64,000 nucleotides of DNA from Bryopsis sp. KO-2023 (lineage: Eukaryota; Chlorophyta; Ulvophyceae; Bryopsidales; Bryopsidaceae): assembly GCA_030272585.1 (NCBI GenBank), contig BSYQ01000007.1:3786001-3850000 (forward strand). The letters are read 5' to 3'. Both the position numbers and the translations under genes were made by a program. Below are positions 1-9,559 of this stretch, one piece after another. The notes below the pieces were generated by a model that was not told where the DNA came from, made no database searches, and saw only the letters and a program-made list of their open reading frames with translations. Each line of letters starts with the position of its first letter. Within the stretch, counting starts at the first letter, position 1.

Positions 1-235
1 ACCCTACCACCGCGGCTTTGTGCCAACCATATCCCAAGTGAATGGATAATTCTGCACCAATCAAGATCACCCCTTGGGCACAGAAGGGGGCCGAAGTCTT
101 GAGGGAGGCTAGGGGGAGGGAGCTTCCTCTTCTTGAAATACTAAACTCCTGGCTTTTTCCAATTTTTTTCCCATTATCCCTTTAACATCATCTGAACAAA
201 TGAAAATAAAAAAATGACAAATCTTTGAAAACTAT

Positions 236-445
236 CCCCGAAAATTCCTCCGAAGAAAAATAAAGAATCTGAAAAAATATCCCCGAAAATTCCTCCGAAG
301 AAAATGAAGAATCTGGAAAAATATCCCCGGAAATTCCTCCGGACAAAAAAAAAGAATTAGGAAAAATATCTCCGAAAATTCCTCCGAAGAAAAATAAAGA
401 ATCTGGAAAAATATCCCCGAAAATTCCTCCGAAGAAAAATAAAGA
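236..445. repeat. Short tandem repeat, about 45-bp period, five copies
   Basis: Five head-to-tail copies of a unit built around TATCCCCGAAAATTCCTCCG followed by an A-rich stretch ending AAAGAATCTG. Copies begin near 236, 281, 325, 370 and 415, giving a 44-45-bp period. Copies differ by a few substitutions (the fourth has CTCCG instead of CCCCG; the third has a GGAC variant). The unit shows no similarity I can see to the larger satellite that starts about 280 bp further on. No coding potential. Confidence 0.9.
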
Positions 446-724
446 TAGAAATCAACAATAATGATGAATCAAAGAATAGTATTTCCCTCCTCCTTCTGAA
501 AAATCTGTATTTCTCCAACATGGCTGGCCAGCCTCACTTTTTTTTAAAATCATCAAAAATACGGGTGATCACGCGGCCATCATCTTATGGTTCAAGTTTC
601 CCCACACCACAATTATTTTACCAGTTTTTTCCCCTGAAATCCATACAACATATTTTATAATGTCCCACCCAGCATTTTTTTCCTTTTCCACAAACGTTTT
701 TTTTCTTCTAACCATAATTTTCAA

Positions 725-3700
725 GAGATTGAGAGTTTCTTTTTTTTTTGACACATTTTTTTTTAATAACCAGAATTCAATAAGTGAATCTGGATTCCCC
801 CAAGCAATACTTACAGTTGCACTCTGACTGTATACTCCCAACCTTTTTCCCAAAAAAAGGTTTCTTTTTTTTTTGACACATTTTTTTTTAATAACCAGAA
901 TTCAATAAGTGAATCTGGATTCCCCCAAGCAATACTTACATTTCCACTCTGACTGTATACTCCCAACCTTTTTCCAAAAAAAAGGTTTCTTTTTTTTTTG
1001 ACCCATTTTTTTTTTATATCCAGAATTCAATAAGTGAATCTGGATTCCCCCAAGCAATACTTACATTTCCACTCTGACTGTGTACTCCCAACCTTTTTCC
1101 CAATAAAAGGTTTCTTTTTTTTTTGACCCATTTTTTTTTTTTTTTTATGACCAGAATTCAATAAGTGAATCTGGTTTCCCCCAAGCAATACTTACAGTTG
1201 CACTCTGACTGTATACTCCCAACCTTTTTCCCAATAAAAGGTTTCTTTTTTTTTTGACACATTTTTTTTTAATAACCAGAATTCAATAAGTGAATCTGGT
1301 TTCCCCCAAGCAATACTTACAGTTGCACTCTGACTGTATACTCCCAACCTTTTTCCCAATAAAAGGTTTCTTTTTTTTTTGACACATTTTTTTTTAATAA
1401 CCAGAATTCAATAAGTGAATCTGGATTCCCCCAAGCAATACTTACAGTTGCACTCTGACTGTATACTCCCAACCTTTTTCCCAAAAAAAGGTTTCTTTTT
1501 TTTTTGACACATTTTTTTTTAATAACCAGAATTCAATAAGTGAATCTGGATTCCCCCAAGCAATACTTACATTTCCACTCTGACTGTATACTCCCAACCT
1601 TTTTCCAAAAAAAAGGTTTCTTTTTTTTTTGACCCATTTTTTTTTTATATCCAGAATTCAATAAGTGAATCTGGATTCCCCCAAGCAATACTTACATTTC
1701 CACTCTGACTGTGTACTCCCAACCTTTTTCCCAATAAAAGGTTTCTTTTTTTTTTGACCCATTTTTTTTTTTTTTTTATGACCAGAATTCAATAAGTGAA
1801 TCTGGTTTCCCCCAAGCAATACTTACAGTTGCACTCTGACTGTATACTCCCAACCTTTTTCCCAATAAAAGGTTTCTTTTTTTTTTGACACATTTTTTTT
1901 TAATAACCAGAATTCAATAAGTGAATCTGGTTTCCCCCAAGCAATACTTACAGTTGCACTCTGACTGTATACTCCCAACCTTTTTCCCAATAAAAGGTTT
2001 CTTTTTTTTTTGACACATTTTTTTTTAATAACCAGAATTCAATAAGTGAATCTGGATTCCCCCAAGCAATACTTACAGTTGCACTCTGACTGTATACTCC
2101 CAACCTTTTTCCCAAAAAAAGGTTTCTTTTTTTTTTGACACATTTTTTTTTAATAACCAGAATTCAATAAGTGAATCTGGATTCCCCCAAGCAATACTTA
2201 CATTTCCACTCTGACTGTATACTCCCAACCTTTTTCCAAAAAAAAGGTTTCTTTTTTTTTTGACCCATTTTTTTTTTATATCCAGAATTCAATAAGTGAA
2301 TCTGGATTCCCCCAAGCAATACTTACATTTCCACTCTGACTGTGTACTCCCAACCTTTTTCCCAATAAAAGGTTTCTTTTTTTTTTGACCCATTTTTTTT
2401 TTTTTTTTATGACCAGAATTCAATAAGTGAATCTGGTTTCCCCCAAGCAATACTTACAGTTGCACTCTGACTGTATACTCCCAACCTTTTTCCCAATAAA
2501 AGGTTTCTTTTTTTTTTGACACATTTTTTTTTAATAACCAGAATTCAATAAGTGAATCTGGATTCCCCCAAGCAATACTTACAGTTGCACTCTGACTGTA
2601 TACTCCCAACCTTTTTCCCAAAAAAAGGTTTCTTTTTTTTTTGACACATTTTTTTTTAATAACCAGAATTCAATAAGTGAATCTGGATTCCCCCAAGCAA
2701 TACTTACAGTTCCACTCTGACTGTATACTCCCAACCTTTTTCCAAAAAAAAGGTTTCTTTTTTTTTTGACCCATTTTTTTTTTATATCCAGAATTCAATA
2801 AGTGAATCTGGATTCCCCCAAGCAATACTTACATTTCCACTCTGACTGTGTACTCCCAACCTTTTTCCCAATAAAAGGTTTCTTTTTTTTTTGACCCATT
2901 TTTTTTTTTTTTTTATGACCAGAATTCAATAAGTGAATCTGGTTTCCCCCAAGCAATACTTACAGTTGCACTCTGACTGTATACTCCCAACCTTTTTCCC
3001 AATAAAAGGTTTCTTTTTTTTTGACCCATTTTTTTTTTTTTTTTTTTATAACCAGAATTCAATAAGTGAATCTGGATTCCCCCAAGCAATACTTACAGTT
3101 GCACTCTGACTGTATACTCCCAACCTTTTTCCCAAAAAAAGGTTTCTTTTTTTTTTGACACATTTTTTTTTAATAACCAGAATTCAATAAGTGAATCTGG
3201 TTTCCCCCAAGCAATACTTACAGTTGCACTCTGACTGTATACTCCCAACCTTTTTCCCAATAAAAGGTTTCTTTTTTTTTTGACACATTTTTTTTTTATA
3301 TCCAGAATTCAATAAGTGAATCTGGATTCCCCCAAGCAATACTTACAGTTGCACTCTGACTGTATACTCCCAACCTTTTTCCCAATAAAAGGTTTCTTTT
3401 TTTTTTGACACATTTTTTTTTATATCCAGAATTCAATAAGTGAATCTGGTTTCCCCCAAGCAATACTTACAGTTGCACTCTGACTGTATACTCCCAACCT
3501 TTTTCCCAAAAAAAGGTTTCTTTTTTTTTTGACCCATTTTTTTTTTTTTTTTTTAATAACCAGAATTCAATAAGTGAATCTGGTTTCCCCAAGCAATACT
3601 TACAGTTGCACTCTGACTGTATACTCCCAACCTTTTTCCCAAAAAAAGGTTTCTTTTTTTTTTGACCCATTTTTTTTTTATATCCAGAATTCAATAAGTG

Positions 3701-6470
3701 AATCTGGATTCCCCCAAGCAATACTTACATTTCCACTCTGACTGTGTACTCCCAACCTTTTTCTCAAAAAAAGGTTTCTTTTTTTTTTGACCCATTTTTT
3801 TTTTATGACCAGAATTCAATAAGTGAATCTGGATTCCGCCAAGCAATACTTACAGTTGCACTCTGACTGTATACTCCCAACCTTTTTCCCAAAAAAAGGT
3901 TTCTTTTTTTTTGACCCATTTTTTTTTTTTTTTTTTTATAACCAGAATTCAATAAGTGAATCTGGATTCCCCCAAGCAATACTTACAGTTGCACTCTGAC
4001 TGTATACTCCCAACCTTTTTCCAAAAAAAAGGTTTCTTTTTTTTTTGACCCATTTTTTTTTTATATCCAGAATTCAATAAGTGAATCTGGATTCCCCCAA
4101 GCAATACTTACAGTTGCACTCTGACTGTATACTCCCAACTTTTTTTCTCAAAAAAAGGTTTCTTTTTTTTTGACCCATTTTTTTTTATGACCAGAATTCA
4201 ATAAGTGAATCTGGATTCCCCCACGCAATACTTACATTTCCACTCTGACTGTGTACTCCCAACCTTTTTCCCAATAAAAGGTTTCTTTTTTTTTTGACCC
4301 ATTTTTTTTTTTTTTTATGACCAGAATTCAATAAGTGAATCTGGATTCCCCCAAGCAATACTTACAGTTGCACTCTGACTGTATACTCCCAACCTTTTTC
4401 CCAAAAAAAGGTTTCTTTTTTTTTGACCCATTTTTTTTTTTTTTTTTTTATAACCAGAATTCAATAAGTGAATCTGGATTCCCCCAAGCAATACTTACAG
4501 TTGCACTCTGACTGTATACTCCCAACCTTTTTCCCAAAAAAAGGTTTCTTTTTTTTTTGACCCATTTTTTTTTTATATCCAGAATTCAATAAGTGAATCT
4601 GGATTCCCCCAAGCAATACTTACATTTCCACTCTGACTGTGTACTCCCAACCTTTTTCCCAATAAAAGGTTTCTTTTTTTTTTGACCCATTTTTTTTTTT
4701 TTTTATGACCAGAATTCAATAAGTGAATCTGGATTCCCCCAAGCAATACTTACAGTTGCACTCTGACTGTATACTCCCAACCTTTTTCCCAAAAAAAGGT
4801 TTCTTTTTTTTTTGACCCATTTTTTTTTTTTTTTTTTAATAACCAGAATTCAATAAGTGAATCTGGTTTCCCCAAGCAATACTTACAGTTGCACTCTGAC
4901 TGTATACTCCCAACCTTTTTCCCAAAAAAAGGTTTCTTTTTTTTTTGACACATTTTTTTTTAATAACCAGAATTCAATAAGTGAATCTGGATTCCCCCAA
5001 GCAATACTTACAGTTGCACTCTGACTGTATACTCCCAACCTTTTTCCCAAAAAAAGGTTTCTTTTTTTTTTGACACATTTTTTTTTAATAACCAGAATTC
5101 AATAAGTGAATCTGGATTCCCCCAAGCAATACTTACATTTCCACTCTGACTGTATACTCCCAACCTTTTTCCCAAAAAAAGGTTTCTTTTTTTTTTGACA
5201 CATTTTTTTTTAATAACCAGAATTCAATAAGTGAATCTGGTTTCCCCCAAGCAATACTTACAGTTGCACTCTGACTGTATACTCCCAACCTTTTTCCCAA
5301 AAAAAGGTTTCTTTTTTTTTTGACACATTTTTTTTTAATAACCAGAATTCAATAAGTGAATCTGGTTTCCCCCAAGCAATACTTACAGTTGCACTCTGAC
5401 TGTATACTCCCAACCTTTTTCCCAATAAAAGGTTTCTTTTTTTTTTGACACATTTTTTTTTTATATCCAGAATTCAATAAGTGAATCTGGATTCCCCCAA
5501 GCAATACTTACAGTTGCACTCTGACTGTATACTCCCAACCTTTTTCCCAAAAAAAGGTTTCTTTTTTTTTTGACCCATTTTTTTTTTTTTTTTTTAATAA
5601 CCAGAATTCAATAAGTGAATCTGGTTTCCCCAAGCAATACTTACAGTTGCACTCTGACTGTATACTCCCAACCTTTTTCCCAAAAAAAGGTTTCTTTTTT
5701 TTTTGACACATTTTTTTTTAATAACCAGAATTCAATAAGTGAATCTGGATTCCCCCAAGCAATACTTACATTTCCACTCTGACTGTATACTCCCAACCTT
5801 TTTCCCAAAAAAAGGTTTCTTTTTTTTTTGACACATTTTTTTTTAATAACCAGAATTCAATAAGTGAATCTGGTTTCCCCCAAGCAATACTTACAGTTGC
5901 ACTCTGACTGTATACTCCCAACCTTTTTCCCAAAAAAAGGTTTCTTTTTTTTTTGACCCATTTTTTTTTTTTTTTTTTAATAACCAGAATTCAATAAGTG
6001 AATCTGGTTTCCCCCAAGCAATACTTACAGTTGCACTCTGACTGTATACTCCCAACCTTTTTCCCAAAAAAAGGTTTCTTTTTTTTTTGACCCATTTTTT
6101 TTTTTTTTTTTTTAATAACCAGAATTCAATAAGTGAATCTGGTTTCCCCCAAGCAATACTTACAGTTGCACTCTGACTGTATACTCCCAACCTTTTTCCC
6201 AAAAAAAGGTTTCTTTTTTTTTTGACACATTTTTTTTTAATAACCAGAATTCAATAAGTGAATCTGGTTTCCCCCAAGCAATACTTACAGTTGCACTCTG
6301 ACTGTATACTCCCAACCTTTTTCCCAAAAAAACGTTTCTTTTTTTTTTGACACATTTTTTTTTAATAACCAGAATTCAATAAGTGAATCTGGATTCCCCC
6401 AAGCAAGACTTACATTTCCACTCTGACTGTATACTCCCAACCTTTTTCCCAATAAAAGGTTTCTTTTTTT
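725..6470. repeat. Satellite array, ~125-bp monomer, about 46 copies
   Basis: A continuous tandem array. Each monomer contains, on the + strand, CCAGAATTCAATAAGTGAA, then TCTGG(A/T)TTCCCCCAAGC, then AATACTTACA(GTTGC/TTTCC), then ACTCTGACTGTATACTCCC, AACCTTTTT and a T-rich spacer with GACACA or GACCCA. Monomers differ at a few diagnostic positions (GGATTCC/GGTTTCC, AGTTGC/ATTTCC, TGTATAC/TGTGTAC, AAAAAAAGG/AATAAAAGG) and in T-tract length. Between about 841 and 2730 the variants recur in a fixed order of five monomers, giving a 631-bp higher-order repeat: the same marker falls at 841, 1472 and 2103. After that the order breaks down, and the next spacing is 506 bp. Apparent minus-strand reading frames of 67-103 residues here are repeats of the same translated monomer and are not genes. 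Confidence 0.97.
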
Positions 6471-6510
6471 TGAGTTAGTAAAATAACTCTCTGATTTTTT
6501 TTTGTAAGGA

Positions 6511-8171
6511 CTATATAATAGCCTTTCGGAGATCCATTATGCAGATTATTATAAACGCAAATCCCCAAACGAATGCTCGGGCTGAAATGTCGACAATGCG
6601 GCGATACGGGAGGTGTTCAAGGATGGCGATGATCATGAAGATAGAGAAGAATGCTCCAAAACTCAGTTTCTCCTTCTTGGCTCTGCAGACCTGGGAAAAA
6701 AAAATACATTGATTAAAGATCATGATGAAAATTGATTCATCGAACATGAGAGAAGATTTTCAATGGAGGGTTAAAATTTGCTTGATGGCCAAATTTTTCT
6801 TTCTTTCTTCAAAACATGAATATCTTCCAGCCAAAATTTAAATCAGTTAATCTTTTTCAAGAATGCAATAAATTTATATATTTTCTCCTTACCGGTTTAC
6901 TGAATTGTCCAGCAATCTCCCCATAATATCGACCATAGTACAGCTTTGATGGGGGCAATGCCAACAAAACCGGGGCCGGCTGCTTTCGTGGCACGGTGAA
7001 GAACACAACTCCAGCGATTATGACCAGCAGCCCGATATGTACACCAAATTGCCTAAACAAACACAGTGGGTTTTTTAATTTACAGTCAAGAATAATCAAA
7101 TTGTTATGTAAGGAAAAAAAAACCATCCTCAGATTCGATTCTGATCAATATAGGCGTAATGACAATTAAAGCTTGATTATTGTTCGCAGCCTGCAGCTCG
7201 GTAACAGTAAAAGAAAAAACACTGCAGCCCACAGTCTCTTTGTCTGTGGAGGTAACAGTAGGAACACATCGAGCCCCACAAGATCAGAAACGGATAACTC
7301 CGAGGCCCCAGTGCTCAGAAAAATGCTCTGTGGTCGTCGAAGGGCGTTTTCGGTCGACGTCGAAAAAAAAATTTGCGACGGCTTTTTCGATTTCGCGCAG
7401 AGAATCTAAATCTGTGATGAACTGGACTCGAAGACTAGCCAGAAACACGAGCAAACTGGAACATGCACACGACGCGAGAAAAAGAGAGGTAGAACTCAGA
7501 ACGGCATCCCCTGTCCCCCAGTGGAGCGTTCCACCAGAATCAGAAGCACATAGGGCTGCAGTCCCTAAAAAGTACGATCGTATCGACCCCCACAACGCTC
7601 CACGACAGAAATGATCTGCTCGGAGGCCTGAGTTCTCAGAAAAACAAAGGTGCTTGGTTGAAGGACGATGTCGGTCGACGTCGAAAAGAAAATTTGTGTC
7701 GACTTTTCCGATTTCGGCCGGAAACTTTGTGAAAAACTCGATCCAAACTGTGGCCGGAAAACGAGCAAACTTGAAACATGCACACGCCGCGATAGAAAGA
7801 GAGGTCATTGAAACTCCGCCCCCTTCCCCCCGATCAACCGCGCGGTGGAACGCTCCACGAGAATCACAAGCAGAGCAGGCAAATAGCGAGGGATTCGCTA
7901 CAGTCCGTTTATTCCAGATGGGAAACACGGATCCAAAAGGATGCATACGACATACGTTTCCTGGCGACCCAGGGAAAAACGGATCGGGCGTGCTCGTGTA
8001 CGTAGACGAGTATATCCGTATACGGATCTACTCAAACACCGTGTTCCAGAAAAGGTTCTGACACAACAAAGTTCACTTGAGACCATCTCTTGCAACGATA
8101 ACCATCAACCCATTGGATTCTTACCTCTTCGACATCATGCCGACCACACCAAAAAGGCTCCCCACGCTCAT
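6511..8171 (-). CDS. Unrecognised small three-TM membrane protein (128 aa)
   Basis: Three-exon model: 8171-8125, 7052-6893, 6690-6511. Donors are GTAAGAA and GTAAGGA; acceptors are TTTGTTTAG and TTTTTCCCAG. The phases fit (phase 2, then phase 0), giving 387 coding bases and 128 residues. The protein starts MSVGSLFGVVGMMSKR, has a hydrophobic segment at about residues 17-35 (GVHIGLLVIIAGVVFF), a polar middle with a KLYYGRYYGE stretch, and two more hydrophobic segments near 77-95 and 104-121. It ends in a short basic tail, DLRKAII. I do not recognise the family. Three membrane spans and small size would suit an organelle or ER membrane subunit, but that is only inference. Intron 1 is about 1.07 kb and contains the duplicated GC-richer block at 7230-7890. 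The stop codon is only about 40 bp from the edge of the satellite array, so the 3' UTR or its poly(A) site probably lies inside the array. Confidence 0.7.
7230..7890. repeat. Diverged 321-bp tandem duplication inside an intron
   Basis: Two related blocks in tandem, with matching landmarks 321 bp apart: GTCGAAGGGCG near 7336 and GTTGAAGGACG near 7657, each followed by TCGGTCGACGTCGAAAA. Further matches are GAGCAAACTGGAACATGCAC / GAGCAAACTTGAAACATGC and the near-palindromes GTGGAGCGTTCCAC / GTGGAACGCTCCAC. The offset is a multiple of three, and in one + frame both copies read VEGR-RSTSK-KF with a single TGA between them (7612). The minus strand is also open for about 660 bp. The block is GC-richer than its surroundings. 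It could be an old duplicated exon, a mobile-element remnant or a non-coding element. Its location is intron 1 of the minus-strand membrane-protein gene. Confidence 0.75.
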
Positions 8172-8825
8172 TGCTCTGACGACGACGAGACGAGAAGAAA
8201 AAGCTCCGCACCGAGGGCGAAGAGGGCAAAGAGAACGCAAAACACGAACCAAACAAACGAGAAAGAAAATTCGGCGCGAAAATTCGATACAAAACTTTCG
8301 CGCTTTGCCAGTAATTCGTTCATCCCACGTGATATCGACTTATGTCATCTATTCTCCCTCCGTTTCTGGCTCAATTTTGAGGTGGTGTCTTGAAAAGTTG
8401 CAGTAGCTTGATCTTGAAAGCTTTCCTTTTTGCTGCTCCTTTGGATTTGGATACCTTTAGCCCCCAGATATATGAGTACTTTGTTTGTCGATTTCGTTTG
8501 TTTATTAAGCTGGCTACTGTTGTGTAAAGTTTGAACTGTACACGATAATAGAACCAAACGTTCGCAGACGAAGTTACTTCGTAAACTCAAAACAAATAAG
8601 GCATCTCTTACAACAACAACAGCCCCTATAAGTATCGCCCCTTTCACTTTCCGACCACAAACGTTCAACACACCACAACCACAAGTTCCTCCCGTCATCA
8701 CAACTCGGCCATTCAGCCGCAAACACCCACGCGTCTCATTTCGTCCCAATTCCCCTTCTCATCTAACTATCGACTCTCCTTTTTCACCACACTACCAAAT
8801 TGGCTGTCCCCACTCCACAGCCTTA
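8172..8825. other. Intergenic region between divergent genes
   Basis: Lies between the start of the minus-strand membrane protein (8171) and the possible + small protein. It is CT- and CA-rich from about 8600 to 8820 and has an open + frame from about 8560 onward without an in-frame ATG until 8826, so part may be 5' UTR or an upstream exon of the + gene. No clear TATA box or other motif was identified. Confidence 0.5.
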
Positions 8826-9278
8826 ATGTGCTTGCTTTCCTGTGCATATCTTGAAAATAGATGTGGCAGTAGTTACTGTTTGCCTGGCTCCAATTCTGGA
8901 ACGCCTGGGAAGAGGAGTCACTCGATCAGCCATTCAGTGAAATCCAAAGATCCTCTTTTTCCTCCAGTGGGGCAACTGTTTTTTGAGGTAAGGTGTGTGC
9001 AAATGAATCCAGGCTTGGATGTGGAACACCTCAGGATTTTGTTCAGAACAGAATTTTGTATCTTCAAAGAAGGGTTTCGAGTTTTGAAAAACCTTTTCTG
9101 GTCCTCCCTGCACTTGTTACTAATATTCCCCAGATCTTGCTGATTGCTAGTGAAACTGCGGTTTACAAACTGTGGGGTATTCTTGGATTGATTGCAAAAA
9201 AACAATATTACAGGCGGGATGATGCCTGGGGTCGACATTGCCGATCTTGATGATGATTCCTGCTGGGACGAGTGTTGA
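8826..9278 (+). CDS. Possible small protein with acidic C-terminus (89 aa)
   Basis: Tentative three-exon model: 8826-8987, 9134-9176, 9214-9278. The first donor is strong (GAG|GTAAGG); acceptors are ATATTCCCCAG and AATATTACAG; the second donor, GTATTC, is weak. Phases fit (0, then 1). The product has a serine/basic segment (GKRSHSISHSVKSKDPLF), a short hydrophobic-to-polar stretch (ILLIASETAVYKLW) and an acidic tail, DIADLDDDSCWDEC, directly before the stop. I do not recognise it. The true start may be upstream, because the frame is open for about 260 bp before the first ATG. It is convergent with the glutamyl endopeptidase, whose stop lies about 280 bp downstream. Confidence 0.4.
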
Positions 9279-9559
9279 AACTATCTTCCATCAAGCTGGA
9301 TTTTCGACCTTCGTTCACAAAATCAACACATGTGCAACCATAATACAAAGAATGCCCCTCCCAAGCACTCCCAACCATCATGAAAACACCACATATCTAC
9401 AAAGAATTCTTCAAAATTCAGCGTGCCAAAAAATTAGGACGGCACCGTTTTGCCGATTTGTGCAAACCTTTTTTTTTCTGGAGCACTACTAACGGGGGGG
9501 ACAGACAAAAATCTACCCTTCCTCCCCCCCCCCAAAAAAAAGAAAAAGAATCCCTTTGT

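Noticed and set aside
3467..6202. Several minus-strand open frames of 67-103 residues in the satellite
   Set aside because: All are translations of the same tandem monomer (KPDSLIEFWLL and KGWEYTVRVQL repeats) with lysine runs from T tracts. No start context, splice structure or independent evidence.
7284..7946. 220-codon minus-strand open frame inside the intron
   Set aside because: It mirrors the duplicated block, which is open on both strands. It has no recognisable domain and lies within the intron of a well-supported gene. Kept as a finding about the duplication rather than called as a gene.
8345..8749. 134-codon minus-strand open frame
   Set aside because: Opposite a CA/CT-rich stretch; composition (V/G/R/C-rich) is typical of the antisense of such DNA, and no splice sites or family resemblance were seen.
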